A stretch of DNA of 64,000 nt from Luteococcus sp048595755 (GCF_048595755.1 NZ_CP184360.1:1240001-1304000); one strand, 5' to 3'. Positions 43,009 to 51,968 are shown, counted from the stretch's first letter. Numbers and translations: made by a program. Notes: a model not told the origin generated them from the letters alone.

Positions 43009-44363
43009 TCCCGTGGCTGATCGTCTTCCGTGGCGGCAGGCTCGTCGAGGACCGGCTTGGTCTGCATCACGACCGGCTCGTCGTCGGAGGTGGGCTCGTC
43101 ATCGGAGGCGGGCTCGTCCGGCAGCTCCTGCTGTGCGGCCTCGATCTGGCCCTGCGGGACGCCCGCCTCGATCTGCGAGGGAGCCTTGGTGGGCTCGATC
43201 TCACGCGGGGTAACCGGCTCGGCCTGCTCCTGCGGCTTCTCCTGCACGGGGGCTGCTTCGGGAGCATCCTCCTCGGGTTCCGGCTGTTCCGGCTCGGACT
43301 GGGTCTGGACTTCTTCGGGAGCGTCCTCTTGCGACTCGTCCTGTTCCGATTCCGACTGGGCCTGGGCCTCGGCCTTCTCGGCGGCGATCCTGGCCCGTTC
43401 GGCCTCGCGGGCCTGCCGTTCGGCCTCCTCCGCCTCCAACCTCTCGCGTTCCAGGCGCACCTGCTCGGCGCGGCGCTCCGCTTCGGCCTGCTGCCGGGCG
43501 GCGCGTTCCTGGGCTGCGATGCGTTCCTGCACGGCCTTCTCGGCAGCGGCCTTCTCGGCGGCCTCGCGACGGGCCGCCTCCTCGCGTGCGGCGGCCTCCT
43601 TCTCGGCCGCGATGAAGCCCTCGTGCCGCTCCAGCTCCGCAGCGCTCGACTCGTGGCGCACGACGCAGACACCGGATTCGCGGGTCAGCCAGTGCACTCG
43701 CTGGCTGCCCTCGACGGTGGTGCGGCCGCTCACCGGATCCACCACCAGGCAGGTGCCCTCGTCGATGCTGACGACGGTGCCCACCTCGCCCTTCTCCAGC
43801 GCGGCCAGCCCGGGTCCCAGACCGGCGACGTCGCCGTGGACCTCCACCGACGGGCCGATCAGGGCCAACCCCTCGCGCAGCTCGAGCTCCTCGAGTCCCT
43901 CGCCCCAGATCTCCGGGGCAATCTGGCGGCCACGGAACTTCCAGCCGCCCACCAGGGTGCGCTTGCCCACCACCGCGGCTCCGGCGGAATACCCCAGGTA
44001 GGGAACCCCGCGGCGCACCAGCTTGGCGATCAGGTCGCGATGGGGACGCAGGGCGTCCAGGTAACCGGGGGTCCAGCCACCGGCCACCACCACACCGGCC
44101 AGCTCGTGGGGTTGCTCGGGCCAGGCCGTGGTGTTCTGTGCCGGCTCGGGCTCGTCGTCCAGCCAGACGGGGACGATCTGCGCCTCGGGCCAGCGCGAGG
44201 TGATCGCCTCGGCATAGGTCGCCAGGTGTTGGCCAGCCTCTTCCTCGGTGCCCAGCAGGGCCACCGCGACGCGAGTGCCCCGCTTCTTTGCGGACTCGAC
44301 GAATTGGTCGTGGACGCTGTCGAGGGTGTCGGACGGGCCGCTTCCCACCAGGAACATGGTCAT
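43005..44363 (-). CDS. Peptidase E (S51)/cyanophycinase-like protein with charged coiled-coil tail
   Basis: A 452-residue protein. Residues about 1-235 are a class I glutamine amidotransferase-like/S51 domain; VVVAGGWTPGYLDAL and the nucleophile elbow GYSAGAAVVG (Ser near 126) match peptidase E and cyanophycinase. A highly charged Glu/Ala/Arg helix follows (about 245-345), which looks like a single coiled coil, then a Pro/Glu/Gln-rich disordered end. Peptidase E alone is about 230 residues, so the 215-residue tail is extra. It is coupled to an MFS gene by a 4-base overlap. Substrate unknown; a dipeptidase or peptide-processing role is suggested only by the front half. Confidence 0.7.
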   Translation of the reverse strand: MTMFLVGSGPSDTLDSVHDQFVESAKKRGTRVAVALLGTEEEAGQHLATYAEAITSRWPEAQIVPVWLDDEPEPAQNTTAWPEQPHELAGVVVAGGWTPGYLDALRPHRDLIAKLVRRGVPYLGYSAGAAVVGKRTLVGGWKFRGRQIAPEIWGEGLEELELREGLALIGPSVEVHGDVAGLGPGLAALEKGEVGTVVSIDEGTCLVVDPVSGRTTVEGSQRVHWLTRESGVCVVRHESSAAELERHEGFIAAEKEAAAREEAARREAAEKAAAEKAVQERIAAQERAARQQAEAERRAEQVRLERERLEAEEAERQAREAERARIAAEKAEAQAQSESEQDESQEDAPEEVQTQSEPEQPEPEEDAPEAAPVQEKPQEQAEPVTPREIEPTKAPSQIEAGVPQGQIEAAQQELPDEPASDDEPTSDDEPVVMQTKPVLDEPAATEDDQPRE

Positions 44364-44392
44364 GGGGCCAGCCTAGCCAGCCACGCGGCAGA

Positions 44393-46378
44393 TCAGCAGG
44401 CCACCGGGCCCCTGCCGCCATGATCAGTGGCAGCGGGCCAGCCGTGCGGGGCGAACAGGGTGGAGCGTTCCCGACGCAGCAGCTGCACCGTCCACCGGGC
44501 ATCGGCTTGCACCCTTGGGTTGGTGGGATCGGCGGTGCCCTCGCTGACCTTGCGCAGCAGCGGGATGGCGCATTCGGTGACCAAGGCGCTCCAGTGCTGC
44601 TGCACACCGGAGCTCATCTGCAGGCGGGTGGCAGCCTCGCGCAGCTGGCTGGCGGTGCGGGCCGCGTCGGCCTCCTGGGTGGCCGACGAGCGCGCCACCC
44701 ACAAGACCAACAGGGTGATGATCACGTCACCGGCGCCGGTGATGACCAGGAAGGAGTGGTCCCACAGCGTCATCAGGCCGTCGTAGCGCACGGCGATGCC
44801 GAGGAGTTGGATCGCCGCCCAGACGGTGGTGATGAGGGTGCCGACGCTGAGCCGGGTGGACAGCACCACCAGGTGAACCAGGGCGGAGGCTCCCCAGGCG
44901 GTCCACAGCGGTGAGTCGTAGTAGGGGCTCTGGGGCGCCATCCACAGGTTTGTCAGCCAGACCAGCACGGCCAGTCCCACCAGGGTCAGCAGGGCGGGCA
45001 GCGGCAGCGCCCGCCGGCGCAGCACGACGGCGGTGGCCACGCCCACCACCAGCAGCACCAGGCCGCAGACCAGCGCGGCGAGGGGATTGGAGACCCGGGC
45101 CATCGCAAAGGGGGTCATCAGGGCCCCGGTGGTCAGGGTGGGCCACGCGGTGCGGGTGAGCTTGCGGCGCACCAGCTGGTTGGGGGCTGCCGCCCAGGCC
45201 GCGGGGCCGCTGCGCTCCACACGGGGCCAGCGCAGGGTCAGCTCGGAGCCGCCGTCGGCGTGGGCGGTGACGCTGGCCTGGCCACCGACGTCGTCCATCC
45301 GCTGGAAGATCTCGTGTCCGTGGCCCAGACGTTCCAGCATCTGGCGCGGGTCGGCGTCGGGATTGACCACCACGACGCTGTTGCGGTCGCCCTGCTGTCG
45401 CACGGTGACGTGGGCGCTGCCGGCCGGTTGACCGAGCCCCACCAGGTAGGTCTCGGTGGCGTCGGCCATCGCCTCGGCCAGGGCGGTGGGAACCGGGCTG
45501 GTGGCGCCGCTGACCCGCAGATCCACCCTGTGCAGCGCCGGGTTGGTCTGGATCATCGTCTCGATCTGCGCGGTGCGTCGGCGGTTCACGGCCTGCTGGA
45601 CCCGGTGCCAGGCCACCCGTGCCGCCTCCTGGGCCCCCTGCGGGTCGTCACCCTCGCCCAGCCGGCGCAGCGCGGGCAGCAGCTGCCCGTCGAGCAGCTG
45701 GTCGGCGGCCTGCTGGCCCAGGTCCTCGGTCTCCAGTCGGCGCTTGTCCTGGGCCGCGCTGTGGCTGCGTTCGACGGCCAGGCTGCGGGCCCGGTCGATG
45801 GCGATGATCGCGTCGCCGAACAGCAGCACCAGCAGCACCGGGTGGATGATCCACAGGTGGTCGGCCAGGTCTGCCAAGTGGTTGGTCCCGACGAAGCGGT
45901 ACTGCACCAGCATCATCGCCACGGCGGCGAAGCCGGCGAAGGTGCAGTAGTCGCGGCGGCGGCGCGAGCGCATCGACAGCGCCACCAGGGGGAAGATCCA
46001 GTAGCCGGGCACCAGCAGGCGAGCCGCGTCGAAGCCATTGGTGTGGCGCATCATCAGGGCCACGCCGCCGCACAGCGCGACCAGCAGGACCCACGGGCTG
46101 GCCCGGTGGTGGCGGGGCAGCAGCAGCGCCACGGCGGCCAGCAACTGCGAGGCCAGCAGCAGGCCCAGCCCCGGGCCGGCCGCCGCGCTGGCCTGGTGGA
46201 AGGCGAGCGCGAAGGGCACGGTCTCGGTGGAAAGGCTCAGCACCAGCGAGGCCACGCCGAGCACGCGCAGCGCCGTCGTGGTGGCGCGCCCCTGGTCAGC
46301 CGCGCGGGCGTGGCGCAGCGACTCGTCGGTGGCGTGACGGGGGATCACCGACGCGGGTGGGGCGGCAGGGCTGGTCAT
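44393..46378 (-). CDS. Degenerate membrane histidine-kinase-like protein with two membrane blocks
   Basis: A 661-residue protein. The N-terminal membrane block (about 37-210) has six or so helices. The middle segment (about 215-395) resembles the ATPase core of NarL-type kinases: an N-box-like LAEAMADATETYLVGLGQ and a G2-like GGQASVTAHADGGSELTLRW; but the phosphoacceptor His and the DxGxG box are not present. A second membrane block follows (about 405-560) and a cytoplasmic tail. It may be a pseudokinase or a signalling anchor. It lies upstream of nothing obviously regulated and overlaps the phosphatase gene by 4 bases. Confidence 0.55.
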   Translation of the reverse strand: MTSPAAPPASVIPRHATDESLRHARAADQGRATTTALRVLGVASLVLSLSTETVPFALAFHQASAAAGPGLGLLLASQLLAAVALLLPRHHRASPWVLLVALCGGVALMMRHTNGFDAARLLVPGYWIFPLVALSMRSRRRRDYCTFAGFAAVAMMLVQYRFVGTNHLADLADHLWIIHPVLLVLLFGDAIIAIDRARSLAVERSHSAAQDKRRLETEDLGQQAADQLLDGQLLPALRRLGEGDDPQGAQEAARVAWHRVQQAVNRRRTAQIETMIQTNPALHRVDLRVSGATSPVPTALAEAMADATETYLVGLGQPAGSAHVTVRQQGDRNSVVVVNPDADPRQMLERLGHGHEIFQRMDDVGGQASVTAHADGGSELTLRWPRVERSGPAAWAAAPNQLVRRKLTRTAWPTLTTGALMTPFAMARVSNPLAALVCGLVLLVVGVATAVVLRRRALPLPALLTLVGLAVLVWLTNLWMAPQSPYYDSPLWTAWGASALVHLVVLSTRLSVGTLITTVWAAIQLLGIAVRYDGLMTLWDHSFLVITGAGDVIITLLVLWVARSSATQEADAARTASQLREAATRLQMSSGVQQHWSALVTECAIPLLRKVSEGTADPTNPRVQADARWTVQLLRRERSTLFAPHGWPAATDHGGRGPVAC

Positions 46379-46833
46379 GCGAGGTGGCGCACCTCGTCGA
46401 GGATCGCGGGGACGGCCCGCTCGATGGCGGCCAGGGTGTCGTGGAAACCATCCATGCCGCCGTACCAGGGGTCGGGCAGCGGATCGCCGGGCGTGGCCTG
46501 CGGATCGAAGTCACTGAACAGTCGAATGTTCTGGGCCTCGGGCGCCAGGCGACGCATCCGTTCCAGGTGGCGCTGCTCCGCGGCGATCACCAGGTCTGCC
46601 TCGCGGATCTCGGCCGCGGTGATCTGGTGCGCGCTGTGGTTGGCGGTCTCGTAACCGGCCTCGCGCAGCACCTCGACGGCGCGGGGGTCGATCGGATTGC
46701 CCAACTCCTCGGTGCTGACCCCGGCCGAGGTGATCTCGACGTCGATGCCCGCCTCGGCGGCCTCGGCCCGGGCGACGCGCTCGAGCATGGGCGAGCGGCA
46801 GATGTTGCCGTGGCAGACCATCACGACCTTCAC
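46375..46833 (-). CDS. Low-molecular-weight protein-tyrosine phosphatase
   Basis: A 152-residue enzyme; GTG 46833 follows AGGAGG at 6 bases. The P-loop CHGNICRSP begins at Cys7 (C-x5-R-S), and the general-acid loop DPWYGG lies near 121-126. It overlaps the holin-like gene upstream and the membrane protein downstream by a few bases each, so the three form one operon. It removes phosphate from tyrosine residues; relatives act on surface-polysaccharide kinases. Target unknown. Confidence 0.9.
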   Translation of the reverse strand: MKVVMVCHGNICRSPMLERVARAEAAEAGIDVEITSAGVSTEELGNPIDPRAVEVLREAGYETANHSAHQITAAEIREADLVIAAEQRHLERMRRLAPEAQNIRLFSDFDPQATPGDPLPDPWYGGMDGFHDTLAAIERAVPAILDEVRHLA

Positions 46834-47207
46834 CGTCGGGCCTCCTTGTCCTGCAGCAGACCTGCCACCGCGCCACTGACCAGGCTGATCAGCAGCGATC
46901 CGATGAAGGCCGCGCCCCAACCGGTCACCTGCCAGGGCTGGTCGAACAGCCCCGCCGCCCAACTGGTGAGCATCAGCATGCAGGCGTTGACCACCCACAG
47001 GAAGAGCCCCAGGGTGAGCACCACCAAGGGGAAGGAGAAGAACTTCAGGACGGGCTTGACCAGGGCATTCAGCAGGCCGAACAAGGCGGCGACGACGATG
47101 ATGGTCAGCACGCGCTGCGGCAGCGGACCTGCTTCGATCAGGATCCCGGGAACCAGCGCGGTGGCCAGTGCCAGCGCGATCGCATTGGCAACCAGACGAA
47201 TCAGCAT
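46830..47207 (-). CDS. Phage-holin-like (superfamily IV) membrane protein
   Basis: A 125-residue protein with four hydrophobic segments; ATG 47207 starts MLIRLVANAIALALAT. The sequence NALVKPVLKFFSFPLVVLTL is the signature of the PF04020 family, found in most actinobacteria as a chromosomal membrane protein and not part of a prophage here. Overlaps the phosphatase start by 4 bases. Role unknown. Confidence 0.75.
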   Translation of the reverse strand: MLIRLVANAIALALATALVPGILIEAGPLPQRVLTIIVVAALFGLLNALVKPVLKFFSFPLVVLTLGLFLWVVNACMLMLTSWAAGLFDQPWQVTGWGAAFIGSLLISLVSGAVAGLLQDKEARR

Positions 47208-47348
47208 GGGTCCAGATTGCCATGCGGTGGTGCCTGTCCCGTCCCCTGACCGAGGCAGCATCGTCGTCTTGATGCGCGAGGGGCTCCCCACCTCGGCCCT
47301 GCGGCTGGAAGAATGTCGTTCTCACACCGCCCGAGCACAGGAGCAGAG

Positions 47349-48344
47349 ATGACGCTGAAGGGCCGCCACTTCCTCAAGGAAGCCGACTTCACCCCCGCCG
47401 AGTGGCTGGAGCTGCTCGACCTGGCCGCCGAGCTGAAGCAGCAGAAGAAGGCCGGACGCGAGACCCAACGGCTGGCCGGCAAGAACATCGCGCTGATCTT
47501 CGAGAAGACCTCCACCCGCACCCGGTGCTCCTTCGAGGTGGCCGCCGCCGACCAGGGCGCCCACACCACCTACCTGGAGCCCACGGGCAGCCAGATCGGG
47601 CACAAGGAGTCGATGGCCGACACGGCACGCGTGCTGGGGCGTATGTTCGACGGCATCGAGTACCGCGGTTTCGGGCAGGAGGGCGTCGAGGTGCTGGCGG
47701 CGAAGGCCGGCGTGCCCGTCTGGAATGGGCTGACCAATGAATGGCACCCCACCCAGATGCTGGCCGACCAGCTCACCATGCGGGAGCACTGCGCCAAGCC
47801 CTTGCACGAGGTGACGCACGCCTACCTGGGCGATGCGCGTTACAACATGGGCAATTCCTGCCTGGTCTCGGGGGCGATCGCGGGCATGGACATCCGCATC
47901 GTCGCCCCCGCCGCCTTCCAGCCCGAGCCGTGGGTGGTGGAGATCGCCCAGACCATCGCGAAGTCCACCGGGGCACGCATCACGATCACCGACGACGTCG
48001 CTGCCGGGGTCAAGGGATGCGACTTCGTCAGCACCGACGTGTGGGTGAGCATGGGGGAGGTCAAGGAGGTCTGGCAGGAGCGGATCGACGCGCTCAAGGC
48101 CTACCAGGTCAATGCCGACGTGATGGCCGCCACCGGAAATCCCGACGCGAGGTTCCTGCACTGCCTGCCGGCCTTCCACGACCGCAACACCACCGTCGGC
48201 GAAGAGATCTTCCAGGCCACCGGGATGGAGGCGCTGGAGGTGAGCGACGAGGTCTTCGAGGGGCCGCAGTCGGTGGTCTTCGACCAGGCCGAGAACCGGA
48301 TGCACACCATCAAGGCCGTGATGGTGGCGACCCTGGGGGAGTGA
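47349..48344 (+). CDS. argF: Ornithine carbamoyltransferase (catabolic-like)
   Basis: A 331-residue enzyme. ATG 47349 with GGAG upstream. Carbamoyl phosphate motif STRTR at residues 55-59; HPTQ near 135; the ornithine-site HCLPAFHD near 272-279. No arginine biosynthesis genes surround it. The wording of the N-terminal half (NIALIFEKTSTRTRCSFEVA) and the length are closer to the catabolic ArcB branch than to the shorter anabolic actinobacterial enzymes, so arcB is a possible symbol. It forms citrulline from ornithine, or runs backwards in the deiminase pathway. Confidence 0.88.
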   Translation: MTLKGRHFLKEADFTPAEWLELLDLAAELKQQKKAGRETQRLAGKNIALIFEKTSTRTRCSFEVAAADQGAHTTYLEPTGSQIGHKESMADTARVLGRMFDGIEYRGFGQEGVEVLAAKAGVPVWNGLTNEWHPTQMLADQLTMREHCAKPLHEVTHAYLGDARYNMGNSCLVSGAIAGMDIRIVAPAAFQPEPWVVEIAQTIAKSTGARITITDDVAAGVKGCDFVSTDVWVSMGEVKEVWQERIDALKAYQVNADVMAATGNPDARFLHCLPAFHDRNTTVGEEIFQATGMEALEVSDEVFEGPQSVVFDQAENRMHTIKAVMVATLGE

Positions 48345-48362
48345 TCACCCAAAACTCCAAGT

Positions 48363-48392
48363 CGGCCCCGGCACCACAGTGTGCCGGGGCCG
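48363..48392. terminator. Terminator between argF and the AIM24 gene
   Basis: A perfect 12-bp stem: CGGCCCCGGCAC (48363-48374) with GTGCCGGGGCCG (48381-48392), 6-base loop. It lies between convergent genes and probably serves both. Confidence 0.75.
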
Positions 48393-48410
48393 TCCCTTCG
48401 CGAGCGGGGA

Positions 48411-49130
48411 TCAGTCGAACAGACCACCCAGGGCGCCGCCCCCTCCGCCACCGGAATTGGGGGTGGCCACCACGTTCTCGCAGGGCTGCACCACCACATG
48501 GCCCTGGCCGCGGAAGGCCATCTGCAGCATCTCGCCAGTGCCACCGCGCACCATCGACTTCAGACCACCGGTGTCCACCTTGATGTCCATCTGCACGCCG
48601 CCGGTCCACAGCACCACGGCCTGGGCATCGGCGAAGGTGGGGGCCTGCGCGACGTCGAGTGCCACCGGCTCGCCCTTGGTGGTGATGGCGACGAATCCCG
48701 TACCGCGCAGCTCGACGTTGTACAGCCCGCCGGTCATGGCCGCGCCGCGCGCCTGGATGCGACGCACGTCCCACTGGATCGACTGGCTGAAGGCCAGCAC
48801 ATTGCCGCCGTTGACGCTGATCGTGTCGTTCTCCAGGTAGATCACCTGGATCTCGGCGGCCTCGTCGGCCAGGAAGAGCTCACCCTGGCCGGTGCACTCC
48901 ATCAGCGGGACGCCCTCGCCGGTGGCGGCCTGCTTCAGCAGCTTGCCCAGGCCCCCCGAGCCGCGGTTGGCGAAGTTGATCTGGCCCTGGTAGGCCACCA
49001 TCGATCCGGTGCGGGCCCAGACCGGGCCAAAGCCCATGTTCACCTTGAGCAGCTTCTTGTTCTGCAGGCTGAACTGGTGCTCGGAATTCTTCTCGGCGTA
49101 GTCGTTGAACAGCGGTCCGTACAGGGGCAT
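48411..49130 (-). CDS. AIM24-family protein
   Basis: A 239-residue all-beta protein. It starts MPLYGPLFNDYAEKN; the AIM24/TraT-like beta fold is seen in VYLEN-type strands and in the Gly-rich end VVATPNSGGGGGG. AIM24 proteins are found across bacteria and mitochondria, and their molecular role is open; some bind membranes. No signal peptide. It stands alone, convergent with argF. Confidence 0.8.
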   Translation of the reverse strand: MPLYGPLFNDYAEKNSEHQFSLQNKKLLKVNMGFGPVWARTGSMVAYQGQINFANRGSGGLGKLLKQAATGEGVPLMECTGQGELFLADEAAEIQVIYLENDTISVNGGNVLAFSQSIQWDVRRIQARGAAMTGGLYNVELRGTGFVAITTKGEPVALDVAQAPTFADAQAVVLWTGGVQMDIKVDTGGLKSMVRGGTGEMLQMAFRGQGHVVVQPCENVVATPNSGGGGGGALGGLFD

Positions 49131-49252
49131 GGCTCACCTCGGGTTGTGTGGTGTGGGGTACTGCTGCTCACGAGCGTAGGGGGCGGCGGGGTCGCTCCGC
49201 CCGGTGCAGGGGGAGGGTTCAGGGCAGACTCCGGGAGGGGGTGGAGGCGCCC

Positions 49253-49873
49253 TCAGTCGTCGCCCAGGCCCCGCGCCATCAGGGCGTCACCGGTGCGCTG
49301 GGCATAGGCCACCGCACCCACCACGGCCGGGGTGATCAGCGCGAACCAGTTGCGCTCCAGTCCGCGTGCCCGGGCGCTCGTGCGCACGTCGTCGAACAGG
49401 CCCACCAGGTAGGGCAGGGAGCGCAGCATCAGGGCCACCGCCAGTCCGAAGCGCTCCGAGGGGAAACCGATCCGTTCCAGCGGCCGCGTCGCGGTGACCA
49501 GGGCGTCCACCAGCACCGGCGCGGGCGTGGTCATGGTCAGCGCACGGCTCAGGTAGATGCAGCCCAACAGGTTGCCGCTGATCATCACACCGGTGAGCAG
49601 TCCGGTGCCGAAGAGCACGTGGTAGCCGATCAGGAAGGCCAACAGCACCAGCAGTCCAAGCCCCAGGCGCAGGGTGAATCGCACCGGCAGGCGGGTGGCC
49701 AGCAACACGACGACCGAGAAGGCCAACAGGGCCAGGGCCAGCCACCACTGCCGCGCGATCAAGGCGGGCAGCGTCCCCGCGAAGAGCATCGCGTACTTTG
49801 CGCCCACCGGCAGCCGGTGGATCACCGAATCCCCCGGCAGGTAGGCGCCGAAGAGTTGGTCCTGGGGCCTCAC
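49253..49873 (-). CDS. bioN: Biotin ECF transporter T component
   Basis: A 206-residue membrane protein with about five helices. GTG 49873 overlaps the ATPase gene stop by 4 bases. The C-terminal cytoplasmic helices carry the two coupling motifs, SARARGLERN near 172-181 and ALMARGLGDD at the end, typical of EcfT/BioN. With BioM and BioY it forms the biotin importer. Identification rests partly on the bioY neighbour. Confidence 0.85.
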   Translation of the reverse strand: MRPQDQLFGAYLPGDSVIHRLPVGAKYAMLFAGTLPALIARQWWLALALLAFSVVVLLATRLPVRFTLRLGLGLLVLLAFLIGYHVLFGTGLLTGVMISGNLLGCIYLSRALTMTTPAPVLVDALVTATRPLERIGFPSERFGLAVALMLRSLPYLVGLFDDVRTSARARGLERNWFALITPAVVGAVAYAQRTGDALMARGLGDD

Positions 49874-50601
49874 AGCCCGGCCCTCGTGGCGGGCGCACCC
49901 ATCAGGTGGCGATAGTGCTCGATGGCCTCGTCGGGGGCACCGTCGAAGACGCATCGGCCGGCGTCGATCACCAGGGCGCGGTCAGCTCGCGCGGCCAGCT
50001 CGAGGTCATGGGTGGCCACCACCAGTTGCTGTTCCAGACCCATCAGGGCCTCTGCCACCAGGATCCGGTTGCGCAGGTCCAGCAGGGTGGTGGGCTCGTC
50101 GGCCACGACGATGCCCGGCTCGACGGCCAGGACGGTGGCCATGCTCACCAGTTGCCGCTCGCCGCCGGAAAGGTCGTAGATGCTCTGGTCTGCAACGTGC
50201 CCCAGGCCCCGCTGCTGCAGGATCTGCACGGCGCGCTTCCGCCGTGCGCGGCGGTCCTTGATGCGCTTTCGCAGGCTGAGTTCCAGGTCGTCGGCGGGGG
50301 TGGACATCACCAGCTGGCTCAACGGGTCGGTGAAGATGAAGCCCACCTTCTGGCGCACCGCCTTGGCCTCGCGCGCCGGATCCAGCCCGTCCACCAGCAC
50401 CTGGCCAGAGCTTGCGCCGACTAGGCCGTTGAGCAGTCGCAGCAGGGTGGACTTGCCCGAGCCGTTGGCTCCGATGATCGCGACGCGTCGTTCGGTGAGC
50501 TCTGCGGTGATCCCGCCGAGCAACTGCTTGTGCTGCTGCCTGCCGCGCTCACCCCAGACCGGGACGCTGACCCCGACGTCGCGGAACTCGATGCGGCTCA
50601 T
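49870..50601 (-). CDS. bioM: Biotin ECF transporter ATP-binding subunit
   Basis: A 243-residue ABC ATPase. Walker A GANGSGKST near 44-52, a Q-loop FTDPLSQL, signature LSGGERQL near 144-151 and Walker B VVADEPTTLLDL, of which TTLLD is the form seen in BioM/EcfA. It energises uptake by the BioY-BioN pair. ATG 50601 overlaps the bioY stop in an ATGA. Confidence 0.88.
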   Translation of the reverse strand: MSRIEFRDVGVSVPVWGERGRQQHKQLLGGITAELTERRVAIIGANGSGKSTLLRLLNGLVGASSGQVLVDGLDPAREAKAVRQKVGFIFTDPLSQLVMSTPADDLELSLRKRIKDRRARRKRAVQILQQRGLGHVADQSIYDLSGGERQLVSMATVLAVEPGIVVADEPTTLLDLRNRILVAEALMGLEQQLVVATHDLELAARADRALVIDAGRCVFDGAPDEAIEHYRHLMGAPATRAGL

Positions 50602-51227
50602 GCGTGGGCGGCGACGCTGCTGGGCGCTGCCTCGCGGGCCGAGCCCAGGGCCAGCATCGGGAAGGCCTTGTGCACCGCGACGGAGATCACCGCGGCCAGC
50701 ACGGTCTTGATGACGTCGCCGGGCCAGTAGGCCATGTCGAACTTGAAGGCCTTGCCCAGTGGGATGCCCCCGTTGTAGGCCATGCCGGCGATGCCCAGTG
50801 GATGGGTGATCAGGATGCTGCACAGCAGGCCGGCCAGCACCAGCCCGAGCGTGGCGCCCGCGATGCCCTTGCTGCTGCCCAGGCTGCGGCGCAGCACCGC
50901 GTAGGCCAGCAGGCCGCAGAAGAAGGCGTAGATCGGGAAGGCGATGATGAAGCCCGCCGACGGGCGCCCCAGCACGCCCAGGCCGGCCGAACCACCGGCG
51001 AAGACCGGGATGCCCGCCAGCCCCACCACGATGTAGAGCAGCGTGGCGAGCATGCCGCGCCACGGCCCCAGCACCATGGCCGCCAGGCCGATCGCCAGGG
51101 TCTGCAGGGTGATCGGGACGGAGCTGCCCGCCACGTTGATGCCGGGCATCCACACCGTCACGGCGGCGATGAGGGCGGCGAAGACTGACACCAGTGCCAG
51201 ATCGGTCATGGGGTTGCTGCGCTTCAC
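50598..51227 (-). CDS. bioY: Biotin transporter substrate-binding subunit
   Basis: A 209-residue membrane protein of the BioY family with six helices. VPITLQTLAIGLAAMVLGP and AGSAGLGVLGRPSAGFIIAF are the family signatures that line the biotin site. It is the first gene of bioYMN; the promoter region carries a BioQ-like palindrome 14 bases before the start. Confidence 0.92.
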   Translation of the reverse strand: MKRSNPMTDLALVSVFAALIAAVTVWMPGINVAGSSVPITLQTLAIGLAAMVLGPWRGMLATLLYIVVGLAGIPVFAGGSAGLGVLGRPSAGFIIAFPIYAFFCGLLAYAVLRRSLGSSKGIAGATLGLVLAGLLCSILITHPLGIAGMAYNGGIPLGKAFKFDMAYWPGDVIKTVLAAVISVAVHKAFPMLALGSAREAAPSSVAAHA

Positions 51228-51240
51228 GGGAGGGCTCCTG

Positions 51241-51255
51241 TTGAACGGTGTTCAA
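51241..51255 (-). promoter_or_regulatory. BioQ-like operator of bioYMN
   Basis: TTGAAC (51241-51246) and GTTCAA (51250-51255) are perfect inverted repeats with a 3-base spacer, the arrangement (TGAAC-N3-GTTCA type) described for the actinobacterial biotin repressor BioQ. It lies 14 bases before the bioY start, between bioY and the divergent Mug-type gene. No bioQ gene is in the window. Confidence 0.6.
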
Positions 51256-51326
51256 TGACCTTCGAAGGATAGCTGCTGCGCGGTCTCCGTGCAGCCCCAG
51301 CCCTGGGGCGGTGGCAGGCTGGGGCC

Positions 51327-51902
51327 ATGGCCTTCACCCAGCGCGACCTGCAGAGCTTTGCCGGGGCAGTGGTCGACGACCTGCTGCCCACCCCGCTGCG
51401 GCTGCTGGTGGTGGGCATCAACCCCTCCTTGTGGACTGCCGCGACCGGCGCGCATTTCGCCCGACCCGGCAATCGCTACTACCCGGCGCTGGCTCGGGCC
51501 GGCATCATCAGCCACCCCTTCGATGCCTCCGAGGGCTACCGGCCACAGGACCTGGCCGAACTGCACCGGCTGGGCATCGGCAACACCAACCTGGTGGCCC
51601 GCGCCACGGCCCGGGCCGACGAGCTCAGCCGCGACGAGCTGCGCGCCGGGGCCGATCGGTTGCGAGCCCTGGTGGCGCAACTTCGTCCTCCGGTGGTCGC
51701 GGTGCTGGGCATCACTGCCTACCGCCAGGCCTTCGGTCAGCCGCGCGCCCAGCTGGGGGAGCAGCCCGAGGGCCTGGCCGGGGCTCGCCTGTTCGTGCTG
51801 CCCAACCCGTCGGGGCTCAATGCCCACGAAAGCGTCGACAGCTTGGCCGAGGCCTATGCCCGGGCGGCCAGCGCGGCGGGCATCCCCACCGCGCTGACCT
51901 GA
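51327..51902 (+). CDS. mug: Mug-type G/U mismatch-specific DNA glycosylase
   Basis: A 191-residue enzyme of the UDG superfamily. Motif 1 GINPS at residues 30-34 and motif 2 NPSGLNAH near 157-164 are those of Mug/TDG. It excises uracil or thymine paired with guanine, starting base excision repair. A weak CAGGCT -10-like box ends 6 bases before ATG 51327, so it may also be leaderless. Confidence 0.88.
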   Translation: MAFTQRDLQSFAGAVVDDLLPTPLRLLVVGINPSLWTAATGAHFARPGNRYYPALARAGIISHPFDASEGYRPQDLAELHRLGIGNTNLVARATARADELSRDELRAGADRLRALVAQLRPPVVAVLGITAYRQAFGQPRAQLGEQPEGLAGARLFVLPNPSGLNAHESVDSLAEAYARAASAAGIPTALT

Positions 51903-51968
51903 CCCCGAAGCCTCACCCCGGCCCTTGACTCGTGAGGTTCGACGCGTCGGGAGAGCCGACGCCCGGGC

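Noticed and set aside
46830..47207. Prophage remnant based on the holin-like protein
   Set aside because: PF04020 proteins are common chromosomal membrane proteins in actinobacteria and no phage genes adjoin.
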